Positions 50,833-59,824 are shown, numbered from the stretch's first letter. The stretch: 64,000 nt of DNA from Streptomyces aurantiacus (GCF_027107535.1 NZ_CP114283.1:6944001-7008000), one strand, 5' to 3'. The notes: generated by a model from the sequence alone, not told the origin. Numbers and translations are program-made.

Positions 50833-51914
50833 CGTTCCTCCCCTTGTTCGGTCCTGAAGCGTCGTCCGGCGGCCACCCTGACCAGGCCGCCGGGCAGGAA
50901 GAGCACCACCGCGACGATGGCGGCTCCGTAGAGGTACCGGGATGCCTCGCCCGGTGCGATCCCGCCCGTACCGGGAGCGGAGACCAGGGGCAGCGCATCG
51001 CTGTAGCGGGTCAGCAGTTGCGGGAGCAGGGACACGAACACCGCCCCGACCACCGCCCCCGAGACCGAGCCGAGCCCACCGATGACGATCATGGCGAGGT
51101 ATTCGAGCGACAGCGTGATGCCGAAGTAGTCCGGCACCGTCCGCTGGAAGACCAGGGCGAGCAGGACGCCCGCGAGGCCCGCGTACATCGAGGACAGGAC
51201 GAAGACGGCGGCTCGGTAGCGGGCCACGGGCACGCCGATGACACCGGCCGCGATCCGGTGGTCGCGGATCGCGTTCATGGCACGTCCGGGGCGGCCGCGC
51301 AGCACCCCGCGGGCGAACAGCCCGCAGCCGAGGAGCAGTACGAGCCCCGCGTACCAGAGCTTCTCCGCAGAGCCGAACGGGACGGAGGCGACGAGGAGTT
51401 CGCTGTCGTCGAAGGTGAGCCCGAACAGACTCAGGGGCGGTACGTCCCGCCCGTTGAAGCCGCCGGTGAGGTCGCGGGCGTTGAACAGCACGTGCTGGCC
51501 GATGAAGATCAGCGCGAGCGTGGCGATGCCCAGGTAGGCGCCGCGCAGGCGTCCCGCGATGGGGCTGAAGAGGCCGCCCGCCAGACCCGAGACCAGGACG
51601 GCGAGGACCGCCGCGAGCCAGGTCGGCAGGCCGAGACCGGTCAGCCCGTCGCCGCCCTCCGCGGCGAACACGCAGTAGCCGTATGCCCCGACCGCGAGGA
51701 AGAAGGCGTGGCCCATGGAGAGCTGGCCGGTGGAGCCGGTGAGCAGGTTGATCCCGATCGCGCCGATGGCGGCGGCCATCGCGAACAGCCCGGCCTGCAG
51801 CCAGAACCGGTCCAGGTAGAAGGGCAGCGCGAGCAGGAGCAGAGCGCCGGCGGCCCAGACGTACGTGCGCGTGCGGACGGGGAACCGCAGATGTCCGCTG
51901 AGGGCTTCAGACAC
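50829..51914 (-). CDS. livM: LivM-type ABC transporter permease
   Basis: 361-aa permease with about ten hydrophobic segments. It contains IGINLLTGSTGQLSMGHAFF (~45) and the conserved cytoplasmic GRAMNAIRDHRIAAGVIGVPV (EAA-like loop, ~220). Forms the channel with LivH. Start ATG 51914 overlaps livH by 8 bp; the stop overlaps the binding-protein gene by 4 bp. Confidence 0.87.
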   Translation of the reverse strand: MSEALSGHLRFPVRTRTYVWAAGALLLLALPFYLDRFWLQAGLFAMAAAIGAIGINLLTGSTGQLSMGHAFFLAVGAYGYCVFAAEGGDGLTGLGLPTWLAAVLAVLVSGLAGGLFSPIAGRLRGAYLGIATLALIFIGQHVLFNARDLTGGFNGRDVPPLSLFGLTFDDSELLVASVPFGSAEKLWYAGLVLLLGCGLFARGVLRGRPGRAMNAIRDHRIAAGVIGVPVARYRAAVFVLSSMYAGLAGVLLALVFQRTVPDYFGITLSLEYLAMIVIGGLGSVSGAVVGAVFVSLLPQLLTRYSDALPLVSAPGTGGIAPGEASRYLYGAAIVAVVLFLPGGLVRVAAGRRFRTEQGEER

Positions 51915-52797
51915 GGGCGAGCTCCTTCGTGCCGAACAGCCCGGCGGGCCGGATGAGCAGGATCACGGTCATCACGAGGTAGGGCGCCAGGTCGCCCAGT
52001 CCCCGGCCGAGGAAGGTCAGTTCGCTCTGGTAGCCGGTGGCGAGGGATTCCGTGATGCCTACGAGCAGTCCGCCGACGAGCGCTCCGGTCGTCGAGTCGA
52101 GGCCGCCGAGGATCGCCGCCGGGAACGCCTTGAGAGCGGCGAGCGAGGTGGCTCTCTCCAGGCCCGGTGTGGGGAAGACCGTCAGGAACAGGGCCGCCAC
52201 GGCGGCGAGTCCGCCCGCCACGGCCCAGGCGCCGAGGGACACCCGGCCGAGCCGTACGCCCATCAGCGCGGCCGTCTCCGCGCTCTCGGCGGCGGCCCGC
52301 ATCGCGACGCCCCAGGAGGTGTACCGGAACGCGAGCAGGAAGACCGTGATGAGCAGGGCCGCGGCGACGAACGCGGCGATGCGCGTGTGGGCCAGCGAGA
52401 TGGGGCCGAGGGTGAGCACCGCGTCGCCCCACGGGTCGCCGAGCGCCAGGACGTCCGTGCCGATCCGGCGGGTCAGTTCCGTGGTGAGCAGGATGTCCAC
52501 ACCGATCGTGACGATGGCGAGGACGCTGTGGTCGGAGCCCCGGTAGCGGCGCATCACCAGGAACTCGACGGCCGACCCGACCACCGCGGCACCGGCGATC
52601 CCGACCAGCAGCGCGGGCCAGAAGCCGATGTCGTCGTGGAGGGTCGCGGTGACGTACCCGCCCGCCAGCAGCAGGGACGCGTGGGCGAAGTTGACGACCT
52701 CGGTGGCCCGGAAGATGACCACGAAACCGAGGGCGATGAGGGCGTAGACCGACCCCATGGAGACGCCGTTGAGGAGGAGTTCGGCGAAGGTGCTCAC
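51907..52797 (-). CDS. livH: LivH-type ABC transporter permease
   Basis: 296-aa permease with about eight membrane segments. LNGVSMGSVYALIALGFVVI at the N-terminus, TEVVNFAHASLLLAGGYV, and YTSWGVAMRAAAESAETAALMGV for the ATPase-contact loop (~180). GTG 52797 overlaps the livG stop (GTGA); the upstream frame carries no family sequence. Confidence 0.87.
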   Translation of the reverse strand: MSTFAELLLNGVSMGSVYALIALGFVVIFRATEVVNFAHASLLLAGGYVTATLHDDIGFWPALLVGIAGAAVVGSAVEFLVMRRYRGSDHSVLAIVTIGVDILLTTELTRRIGTDVLALGDPWGDAVLTLGPISLAHTRIAAFVAAALLITVFLLAFRYTSWGVAMRAAAESAETAALMGVRLGRVSLGAWAVAGGLAAVAALFLTVFPTPGLERATSLAALKAFPAAILGGLDSTTGALVGGLLVGITESLATGYQSELTFLGRGLGDLAPYLVMTVILLIRPAGLFGTKELARV

Positions 52798-53684
52798 GAC
52801 GCGTTCTCCTCTCCCCCGGGGTGCCCGGGCCCGTCGGGTTCCTCGGGGCGCTCCCCCAGGTAGGCGCGGACGACCGCCGGGTCGTTCTGTACGTCGGCCG
52901 GGGCGCCGTCCGCGATCCGGCGCCCGAAGTCGAGTACGGTCACCGCGTCGGCGAGCCGCATCACCACCCCCATGTCGTGTTCCACCAGGACGATCGAGAT
53001 GCCGAGGCTGTCGCGGACTCCCGCGATCACGGCGGCCGTTCGCCGCCGCTCGTCGGCGGTCATGCCCGCCACCGGCTCGTCCAGGAGCAGCAGGCGGGGC
53101 TCCATGCACAGGGCGCGGGCGAGTTCGGCGAGTTTCTGCTGCCCGTACGGGAGCGAGCCCGCCGGGCGGTCGAGATAGGACGAGATGCCGACGAACTCGG
53201 CGATCTCACGGACGCGTTCGCGATGACGGTTCTCCTCACGGGCCGCTGCGGGGAGCCTCAGGCCTGCGGAGAGGAAGCCGGTGCGGGTCAGCCGGTGGCG
53301 GCCCAGCAGAAGGCTGTCCTCGACCGTGGCGAGCGGTGGCAGGGCGAGGTTCTGGAAGATGCGGGCGACGCCCAGATCGGCGATGCGGTGCGGAGGCATG
53401 CCGGTCAGTTCGTGTTCGCCGAAGCGGACGCTGCCGGCGGTGGCGCGGTAGACGCCGGACAGCACGTTGAAGCAGGTGGACTTTCCGGCGCCGTTGGGGC
53501 CGATGAGGGCGTGGACGGTGCCGGGACGCACCGTGAAGTCCACGGAGTCCAGGGCGGTCAGACCCGCGAAGCGCACGGTCAACTCCCTGACGTGGAGCGG
53601 TGGTACGTCGGGATCAGCATCGGAGGCGGGCGAAGTCGCCTGCTGCGGCGTGTCGTTCGTCATGGTGGTGCTCACCCCTTCCAT
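52794..53684 (-). CDS. livG: LivG-type ABC transporter ATP-binding protein
   Basis: Up to 296-aa ATPase with Walker A GPNGAGKSTCFNVLSG (~65), ABC signature LPYGQQKLAELARAL (~180), Walker B RLLLLDEPVAGMT, and the switch His in VLVEHDMGVVMRL. The C-terminal extension is Glu/Pro-rich. In-frame start choices are ATG 53684, GTG 53675 (4-bp overlap with livF) and ATG 53663; the last has the best-spaced ribosome site (AAGGGG). Confidence 0.9.
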   Translation of the reverse strand: MEGVSTTMTNDTPQQATSPASDADPDVPPLHVRELTVRFAGLTALDSVDFTVRPGTVHALIGPNGAGKSTCFNVLSGVYRATAGSVRFGEHELTGMPPHRIADLGVARIFQNLALPPLATVEDSLLLGRHRLTRTGFLSAGLRLPAAAREENRHRERVREIAEFVGISSYLDRPAGSLPYGQQKLAELARALCMEPRLLLLDEPVAGMTADERRRTAAVIAGVRDSLGISIVLVEHDMGVVMRLADAVTVLDFGRRIADGAPADVQNDPAVVRAYLGERPEEPDGPGHPGGEENAS

Positions 53685-54478
53685 CGGGTCAGCGCCGGGT
53701 GCGAGGCTCGTGCCCGCCCGGCGTCGGCCGCCGCGTCCTCGTCGACCACGCCCAGGTAGCGGCGGCGCACCTCGTCGGAGGCGGCCAGCTCGTCCGCCGG
53801 CCCCGACAGGGTGACTTCGCCGACCTCCAGGACGTACGCGCGGGAGGCGAGCCGCAGCGCCAGGGCGGCGTTCTGTTCGACGAGCAGGATCGAGGTGCCC
53901 TGGGTGTTGATCTCCCGGACCGTCTCGGCGATCCGCTCGGCCATCAGCGGGGCGAGCCCGAGCGAGGGTTCGTCGAGGAGGAGCATCCTCGGGGCGGCCA
54001 TCAGGGCGCGGCCGACCGCGAGCATCTGCTGCTCTCCGCCCGACAGGAGGCCGGCGCGCTGCTGGGCGCGGTCGGCGAGGACGGGGAACAGTTCGTGGAC
54101 GCGGCGCAGGGCGGTGGCCCGGTCCGCGCGTCCGCCGGTGGCGCCGAGCGCCCCGGCACGCAGGTTGTCGGCGACGGTCATCCGCGCGAACACCCGGCGC
54201 CCTTCCGGGATCTGCGAGATCCCGGCGGCGACCACGCGGTCCGGCGGGAGTCCGTCGATGCGGCGGCCGTCGAGGCTCACCGTGCCGCCGGTGACCGCGC
54301 CGCCGTGGAAGGACAGGGTCCGGCAGATGGCCCGCAGCAGGGTCGACTTGCCCGCGCCGTTGCCGCCGAGAACCGTGACCACGGCTCCTTCCGGCACCTC
54401 GAGGGACACCTGGCGCAGTGCTCGTACGGGACCGTATCCGACCGACAGGTCCCGTACGGCCAGCCCGGAACCACCCAT
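53672..54478 (-). CDS. livF: LivF-type ABC transporter ATP-binding protein
   Basis: 268-aa ATPase with Walker A GGNGAGKSTLLRAIC (~40), signature LLSGGEQQMLAVGRALMA (~145), Walker B MLLLDEPSLGLAP and switch VEQNAALAL. First gene of the liv operon. ATG 54478 is preceded by GGGGGAA. The divergent PucR regulator lies 214 bp away. Confidence 0.9.
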   Translation of the reverse strand: MGGSGLAVRDLSVGYGPVRALRQVSLEVPEGAVVTVLGGNGAGKSTLLRAICRTLSFHGGAVTGGTVSLDGRRIDGLPPDRVVAAGISQIPEGRRVFARMTVADNLRAGALGATGGRADRATALRRVHELFPVLADRAQQRAGLLSGGEQQMLAVGRALMAAPRMLLLDEPSLGLAPLMAERIAETVREINTQGTSILLVEQNAALALRLASRAYVLEVGEVTLSGPADELAASDEVRRRYLGVVDEDAAADAGRARASHPALTRWKG

Positions 54479-54622
54479 GGCATTCCCCCTGTCATCGCGC
54501 TGTTGATCACCGTGCACCCGGCGTGTTCACGGCCGGTGTGGCGCTCACGACAGCACCGGTGGGGGCGTCCGTCCACGGGGCGCGGGCGAATCGCTGCGGG
54601 TGACCAGCGGGTGCGGGCGCGC

Positions 54623-54640
54623 GTTGTGCGCGCGCACAAC
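54623..54640. promoter_or_regulatory. 18-bp perfect palindrome, candidate operator
   Basis: GTTGTGCGC|GCGCACAAC, a perfect 18-bp palindrome in the gap between livF (-) and the PucR-type gene (+), 53 bp before the latter's ATG. Its position suits an operator for the PucR regulator controlling both transcripts; binding is inferred. Confidence 0.6.
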
Positions 54641-54692
54641 ACCGCGTGTCAGGGGCCTGTGCGCGGCCGTCCACCGGTGGCATCCTCCGGCC

Positions 54693-55895
54693 ATGGGAGC
54701 CCGCAGAAGGCGTACCGGTCATGACTGGAAGCTGCTCACCGAGTCCTGCGCGGCGCTGCTGGAGCGCCTGCCGGAGCTGGTCGACGAGCACATGCGACAA
54801 CTTGCCGAGCATTCCCCGGTGTACGGGGAGTTCCTGCCGTACGACCAGCAGTGGCGGGAGGCGCAGGAGGCGATGCGGATCGGGATCGAGACGATCTCCG
54901 CGCCCCGGGACTCGCCTCGCCGTGATCTGGAGTACGCGGAGGACGCGGGGCGGCGGCGGGCCCAGCAGGGGCTGCCGTTGGAGCTGCTGGTGCACGCCTA
55001 CCGTGCCGCGGGGTATCTGGTGTGGGACGCCCTGATGGAGGGGGCGGCCGGGCGGGAACCGGAGCGGCTGGGGGCGCTGATGCGGTCGGCGACCATGGTG
55101 TGGTCCGCCGTGGACGCGCAGGCCACGGTGGCGACGGAGGCGTACCGGGCCACCGAGATGGAGCTCCGGCGGCGTACCGACGAGCGGCTTCAGGCGCTGC
55201 TCGACGCGCTCCTCGAAGGGCAGGAGGCGCCCGGGCTCGCGGCGCGGGCCGCCGCCGGGCTCGATCTTCCCGAGCGGGGGCCGTACGCCGTGGTCGTGCT
55301 GCGGTCCGAGCGGCGGGAGCCCTTCCGGCGGCCGGTGGAGGGTGAGGGGCTGCGGTTCGTCTGGCGGATGCGCGCGGACTGCGAGGTCGGGGTGGTGGCT
55401 CTCGCGGCCGGTCAGGGCCTCGACGGGGTCGCGCGGGCGCTCGACGGGCGCTGTTCCGGTCCCGGCGGGATCAGTCCCGTCGTCCCCGGCCTCGCCGAGC
55501 TGGGGCGGGCCCGGCGGCTGGCGGAGCTGGCGCTGCGTACATGTCCGCCCGACGCGAGCGCCGTCGTGCGGCTCGACCAGCGGATGCCGACGGCGCTCGT
55601 CGTCAGCCAGCCCGAGCTGGCCGGGCGGCTCGTGTCGGACGTGTTCGGGTCGCTGCTGGACCTCGAACCGGCGGACCGGGCCGTCCTGCTGGAGACGCTC
55701 GACATGTGGCTGTGCTGCGAGGGGTCCGCGGGGCGGGCCGCGGGGCGCCTCTACTGTCATCGGAACACGGTGTTCAACCGGCTGCGGCGGTTGGAACAGC
55801 TGACCTCGCGGTCGCTGGCGCGGCCGCGGGACCTGATCGAGATGACGCTGGCGCTGGACGCGTACCGGTTGGCGGGGACGCCGGGGGGTGGGTGA
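54693..55895 (+). CDS. PucR-family transcriptional regulator
   Basis: 400-aa regulator with the C-terminal PucR helix-turn-helix: CEGSAGRAAGRLYCHRNTVF followed by NRLRRLEQLTSRSL (~345-380), and a preceding GGDEF-like/CdaR-type region (~180-330). The N-terminal half is the RsbR-like sensor region (ELVDEHMRQL, AEDAGRRRAQQGLPLELLVHAYRAAGY). It probably controls the divergent liv operon. ATG 54693 chosen as the nearest to the family N-terminus. Confidence 0.82.
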   Translation: MGARRRRTGHDWKLLTESCAALLERLPELVDEHMRQLAEHSPVYGEFLPYDQQWREAQEAMRIGIETISAPRDSPRRDLEYAEDAGRRRAQQGLPLELLVHAYRAAGYLVWDALMEGAAGREPERLGALMRSATMVWSAVDAQATVATEAYRATEMELRRRTDERLQALLDALLEGQEAPGLAARAAAGLDLPERGPYAVVVLRSERREPFRRPVEGEGLRFVWRMRADCEVGVVALAAGQGLDGVARALDGRCSGPGGISPVVPGLAELGRARRLAELALRTCPPDASAVVRLDQRMPTALVVSQPELAGRLVSDVFGSLLDLEPADRAVLLETLDMWLCCEGSAGRAAGRLYCHRNTVFNRLRRLEQLTSRSLARPRDLIEMTLALDAYRLAGTPGGG

Positions 55896-56082
55896 GGGGT
55901 TTTTCGCCCCCGCCGCCCCCTACCCATTCCCGTCCCGTCTGGGGCTGCGCCCCCCAGACCCCCGTATCGCGCCGGTGCGCTCGTCCTCGGACGCCGGACG
56001 GACTGAAAGATCAGGAGCGGGGGTTCGGGGGCCGTCCCCCGAGACGGGTCGGGCAGGGGCGGCGGAGGCGGGAAAAGGCCTG
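55896..56082. repeat. Composite inverted-repeat intergenic element between convergent genes
   Basis: An imperfect ~36-bp inverted repeat bounds it: left arm about 55900-55940 (TTTTCGCCCCCGCCGCC, then CCCGTCCCGTC) and right arm about 56041-56079. Inside are a CTGGGG...CCCCAG hairpin near 55939-55957 and GACGCCGGACGGACTGAAA (55989-56007), a sequence type often seen between Streptomyces genes. T or A runs at both ends suit a two-way terminator for the pucR and glycerate kinase genes. Confidence 0.6.
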
Positions 56083-57249
56083 TCAGGTGAGGAAGTCCTG
56101 GGCGATGCGCTCCGCGAGTTCCTCGAGGATCGGGCCCGCCTCGGCGATGCACCGGTTCACGTCCGGCTCGACGTCCGTGAGCGGATAGACCCGCCGGATC
56201 CCGGCCCTTCCGAGGGCCTCCGGAGGAAGGGCCAGCCGCCCGCAGACGGCGATGACCTCCTTCCCGGCGGCACGCGCGGCGGCGGCGACCCCGGCGGGGG
56301 CCTTCCCGTGCAGGGTCTGCTCGTCCAGCGAGCCCTCACCGGTGATGACCAGCGTCGCCCGTTCCAGCGCGGACGCGAAGCCCAGCACGTCGAGCATGAC
56401 GTCGATGCCGGGCCGGAAGCTCGCGCCGAGCCCCACGAGAGCCCCGTACCCGATGCCGCCGGCGGCGCCCGCACCGGGCGCAGCGGCGTACTCCGCCGCC
56501 CTGCCCCCGATCGTCTTCTCCAGGACGGCGGCGAAGTGGGCGAGCGCCGCGTCGAGCACCGCCACGTCGTCGGGAGAGGCACCCTTCTGTGGTCCGTACA
56601 CCGCCGGCGCGCCCTTCGGCCCGGTCAGCGGATTGTCCACGTCACTGGCGAGGACGACGTCGACGGAGGAGAGCCGGGGGTCGAGGCCGGTCAGGTCCGC
56701 CGTGGCGAGGTCCCCGAGGGAGCCGCCGCCGGGCGGCACCGGCTCGCCGTCCTCGTCGAGGAAGCGCGCCCCGAGCGCGGTCAGCATCCCTGCTCCGCCG
56801 TCGGTGCTCGCGCTGCCGCCGACGCCGAACACGATCGTCCGCGCCCCGGCGTCGAGCGCGGCCCGCAGCAGTTCCCCGGACCCGTACGTGGACGAGGTGA
56901 GCGGCGCGAGGACCCCGGCGGGCAGCCGCTGCAGTCCGCTGGCCTCGGCCATCTCCACGACCGCGGTCCCGTCGCGCAGCGCGAAGGCGGCGGTGACCTC
57001 GTCGCCGAGGGGCCCGGCGACCCGTACCTCACGGCGCTCGAAGCCGGCGGCGACCGCGGCGGCGACCGTGCCGTCGCCGCCGTCGGCCACCGGCAGCGCC
57101 TCGACCTCGACCAGCGGTGCGACCCGGTGCAGTCCTGCCGTCACCCGCTCGGCCACCTGCACGGCCGTGAGCGAGCCCTTGAACTTGTCCGCGGCGATGA
57201 GCACCCGCTGGGTCTGGTTCCGGGTCCGATTCACTGCAGCGTCCGCCAC
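56083..57249 (-). CDS. Glycerate kinase
   Basis: 388-aa glycerate kinase of the GlxK/GckA family. Motifs: VLIAADKFKGSLTAVQVAERV at the N-terminus, LPVADGGDGTVAAAV (~50), IVFGVGGSASTDGGAGMLTALGAR (~140) and LVITGEGSLDEQTLHGKAPAGVA (~310). Phosphorylates glycerate, feeding glyoxylate-derived carbon into glycolysis; functionally compatible with the glyoxylate made by the ethylmalonyl-CoA operon, though not adjacent. 153 bp of unassigned sequence follow upstream. Confidence 0.9.
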   Translation of the reverse strand: MADAAVNRTRNQTQRVLIAADKFKGSLTAVQVAERVTAGLHRVAPLVEVEALPVADGGDGTVAAAVAAGFERREVRVAGPLGDEVTAAFALRDGTAVVEMAEASGLQRLPAGVLAPLTSSTYGSGELLRAALDAGARTIVFGVGGSASTDGGAGMLTALGARFLDEDGEPVPPGGGSLGDLATADLTGLDPRLSSVDVVLASDVDNPLTGPKGAPAVYGPQKGASPDDVAVLDAALAHFAAVLEKTIGGRAAEYAAAPGAGAAGGIGYGALVGLGASFRPGIDVMLDVLGFASALERATLVITGEGSLDEQTLHGKAPAGVAAAARAAGKEVIAVCGRLALPPEALGRAGIRRVYPLTDVEPDVNRCIAEAGPILEELAERIAQDFLT

Positions 57250-57402
57250 CTGTGTTCCCCTTGCTTATCGGGCCTTGCACACGTCAAGGCAGTCGCGCCG
57301 CTGCGACCCTAACCGCAGGAGGGGGCCGCTGCCCAGGGCGGTTCTCAGGTGCCGGACAGCGGCCCGACAGCGGTCGCGGGACAGTCGGACCGCGGTCGCC
57401 GG

Positions 57403-57648
57403 TCAGCCGGCGTCGGTCCCGCGCGAGTCGTAGAGCTGGTGCGTCAGTGTGCCGCTACCCCCGAACGGCACGCTGATGTGCTCCAGCACGTCCTCCAGGA
57501 GATCGAGGTCCCCCGTCCGCACACCGACGTCCCCGGTGGTGACCACGGGCTCCGCGGGCGCGGCCTGGGCCGCACCGGTGGCGGACAGGACCGCGACGAC
57601 TGCGGCGGCACCGACCGCCAGGACCCTCGTACGACTCGACGACTTCAT
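57403..57648 (-). CDS. Small secreted protein of unknown function
   Basis: 81-aa protein with a clear signal peptide: MKSSSRTRVLAVGAAAVVAV followed by LSATGAAQAAPAEP, cleavage likely after AQA near residue 29. The mature part of ~50 residues (VVTTGDVGVRTGDLDLLEDV, LEHISVPFGGSG) has no recognised family. Typical of small Streptomyces exported proteins. ATG 57648 chosen as the start of the basic n-region. Confidence 0.6.
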   Translation of the reverse strand: MKSSSRTRVLAVGAAAVVAVLSATGAAQAAPAEPVVTTGDVGVRTGDLDLLEDVLEHISVPFGGSGTLTHQLYDSRGTDAG

Positions 57649-57757
57649 GGGACTCCAAATCCGCAATACGAATAAAACCCGACGACCTTCTCATGTGGTG
57701 CGGGGCCGGATGTACGTAAAGCGGGCGGGACCGGCAGGAATTCGGTACACCGGGTGT

Positions 57758-57904
57758 ATGACGGCTGCGGGCGTTGACGATCTTGCGGACCGCGTTCTCG
57801 GTATTTGCCGCGACGCCGACGTGGACTCCGCGATCCTCGGCCTGTTCCTGGCCGAGCGGACCGTGCGGTTGGTCTCGCTAGGCTGGCCCGATGACGACTC
57901 CTGA
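57758..57904 (+). CDS. Possible small protein upstream of the NUDIX gene
   Basis: 48-codon frame MTAAGVDDLADRVLGICRDA, ending SLGWPDDDS. It overlaps the NUDIX start by 14 bp. No family recognised. The region also contains the apparent -10 element of the NUDIX gene, so this may not be a real gene. Confidence 0.3.
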   Translation: MTAAGVDDLADRVLGICRDADVDSAILGLFLAERTVRLVSLGWPDDDS

Positions 57905-58382
57905 CTACGCCACGTACATCGCGGGTCTCCCTCGTGTGCTTGTCGGTGCCGCTGCGCTCTTCCGTGACACCGAGGGCCGTGTGCTGCTTGTCGAGCCCAA
58001 CTACCGCGAGGGCTGGGCGCTGCCGGGCGGAACCGTCGAGTCGGACGCCGGCGAGACCCCGAGGCAGGGGGCCCGCCGGGAGACTCTGGAGGAGATCGGC
58101 CTGGACCTCCCGGTCGGACGGCTGCTCGCGGTGGACTGGGTGCCCGGCGCCGCGCGGCCTCCCGTCGTGGCATACCTGTACGACGGCGGGGTGCTGACGG
58201 AGGAGCAGTTCAAGTCGATCCGCCTGCAGGAGTCGGAGCTGCTGTCCTGGCGGCTGGTCCCCCTCGAGGAGCTCGGCCAGTACGTGGTGGGCGCCCTGGG
58301 CCGCCGCGTGCTCGCCGCGCTGGACGTGCTCGTGGAGAACGCGGGGACGGCCGAGCTGGAGAACGGCCGGCGAACCGACTGA
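57891..58382 (+). CDS. NUDIX hydrolase
   Basis: 163-aa NUDIX protein. The Nudix box is present (WALPGGTVESDAGETPRQG, then ARRETLEEIGLDL, residues ~43-75) with the REUXEEXGU metal-binding core; the loop between the Gly pair and the REx2EE helix is a few residues longer than usual. Hydrolyses a nucleoside diphosphate-linked compound; substrate unknown. TAGGCT (57879-57884) six bases before ATG points to a leaderless mRNA. Confidence 0.82.
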   Translation: MTTPDYATYIAGLPRVLVGAAALFRDTEGRVLLVEPNYREGWALPGGTVESDAGETPRQGARRETLEEIGLDLPVGRLLAVDWVPGAARPPVVAYLYDGGVLTEEQFKSIRLQESELLSWRLVPLEELGQYVVGALGRRVLAALDVLVENAGTAELENGRRTD

Positions 58383-58397
58383 CGAGAGGGGCGGTGC

Positions 58398-59519
58398 TCA
58401 GCGCAGGACGCGGTGCCGGACGCGCCTCCTGGCACCGTTCGTCGACGGCGGCGCCTGCGGCCTGTACTCCGGCTCGTCCTCGTCGTCGATGCCGCGTGAC
58501 GGTCCCCTGACGCTGTCCAGAACCTTCGCGCCCTGCTGATCGACGAGGCGGGTCACCGACTCCTGCGCGACACCGAACACGAGTGCCCAGGCGAGTATTT
58601 GCGCGTCGCTGTCCAAATTCGACAGTCCCGGCACGAAATCACCCTTGATGATCAGCATGCCGAACACGGCTGCCAGGGCGCCGATGGGCAGCCGCAGCAA
58701 CAACAGGCAGATGGGCACCATGAACGGCGTGGCGGTGCCCTGCATGTGCCGCAGCGACAGGGCTCCCGCCAGGGCCGCTCCGCACAGGCCGAAGAACTCC
58801 ACGATGAGGACATCGCCGCCCCCCGGGACACTGCCGATGGGACAGAACTGCTTGGACAGCGCGGCCGGAGGCGGGGGCGACGGCTGCGCCTCGAAGCACA
58901 GCTTGGCCGCTATGGCCGATGGCTCGACGTATCCCCACACCACAAGGAGGGCCGCGATCAGGCTCGTCAGGAGAAACGATGTCAGGAGTATGTTGCGGAA
59001 GCTTCGCAGCCTCGACCTTTCCAGGTCCTGAGCGTCGTTCGCCGCACGCAGCGCCCTGACGGCCAGATCCCTGAACTGGGCGTTGAGCCTTTGGCCCTTG
59101 GAACCGGCGACCTGCGCCTCCAGCTCGCTCCGCAGGGGGTCCTCCGCGCCCAGGTGCTGCTTGGTTCTCGCGAGGACCTCGGTCCCCCACCAGGTGAGGT
59201 CGTTGTCGACGGCGAGCTTCAGGACACTCACTTCGGCCCGGTGGATGTTGGCCCAGGTCCGGTCCACCGCGGAACCGGAGATGGACGAGAAGGGTGTGTC
59301 CCTGCTGTTGAGGGCCTGACGAGCGGCTTCGAGCTGCACGTTCGTCTTCTTCAGCAGCCTCTTCTTGTCGTCCGACAGTTCGCAGCGGACTTCGATGATG
59401 TCCAACTCCGCCTGGAGTTCCGCGACATAGGCGGAGGCGCGTTGATGCCATGAGGATCTGTTCCGTCCCGCGACGTCTCCGTCTTCGTCCGGGAAGGATG
59501 CTTCAAGTCTTTCCGCCAT
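58398..59519 (-). CDS. Membrane protein of unknown function
   Basis: 373-aa protein of no named family. Residues 1-175 are hydrophilic and helical (coiled-coil-like AELQAELDIIEVRCELSDDK, KKTNVQLEAARQAL). Hydrophobic segments lie at about 178-200 (ILLTSFLLTSLIAALLVVWG), 240-260, 268-295 and 308-322. A distinctive motif FVPGLSNLDSDAQILAWALV, then FGVAQESVTRLVDQQ, follows the third segment. The C-terminal ~40 residues are charged. It faces the sirtuin gene divergently across 305 bp. Confidence 0.55.
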   Translation of the reverse strand: MAERLEASFPDEDGDVAGRNRSSWHQRASAYVAELQAELDIIEVRCELSDDKKRLLKKTNVQLEAARQALNSRDTPFSSISGSAVDRTWANIHRAEVSVLKLAVDNDLTWWGTEVLARTKQHLGAEDPLRSELEAQVAGSKGQRLNAQFRDLAVRALRAANDAQDLERSRLRSFRNILLTSFLLTSLIAALLVVWGYVEPSAIAAKLCFEAQPSPPPPAALSKQFCPIGSVPGGGDVLIVEFFGLCGAALAGALSLRHMQGTATPFMVPICLLLLRLPIGALAAVFGMLIIKGDFVPGLSNLDSDAQILAWALVFGVAQESVTRLVDQQGAKVLDSVRGPSRGIDDEDEPEYRPQAPPSTNGARRRVRHRVLR

Positions 59520-59824
59520 GGTTCGGTCCTCCGCCGACCTGCTCCTTCACACACGTGTGTCCGGGATTCGGGCCCTGAGCGGCATTGAGCGGCATCGAGA
59601 ACGTCGGGAATTGTCTCCCCGTCCAGTCCCCGACTCCGTCCTCGGTTCTCCCCTGCTTTCCAGTGTCCGCTCCGGTGACACGTTCGCAACCCGGAGGGCT
59701 TCGTCGCCCGGCGTGTTCGGGTGTCCGAGGACAGCGGGCGCAGAGGCGTCGAATGCGCAATTCCCAGCGGGGTACGACGGAAACCGGTTCGCCCTCGCGC
59801 GGGCCGGCGTTCTACGCTCGGGAC
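59520..59824. other. 305-bp divergent intergenic region
   Basis: Contains the 12-bp perfect palindrome ACACACGTGTGT (59549-59560), the direct repeat GAGCGGCATT/GAGCGGCATC (59577-59596), and TACGCT (59813-59818) as -10 of the sirtuin gene. The palindrome sits 29 bp before the membrane-protein start and may be its operator. Nothing else was recognised. Confidence 0.5.
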
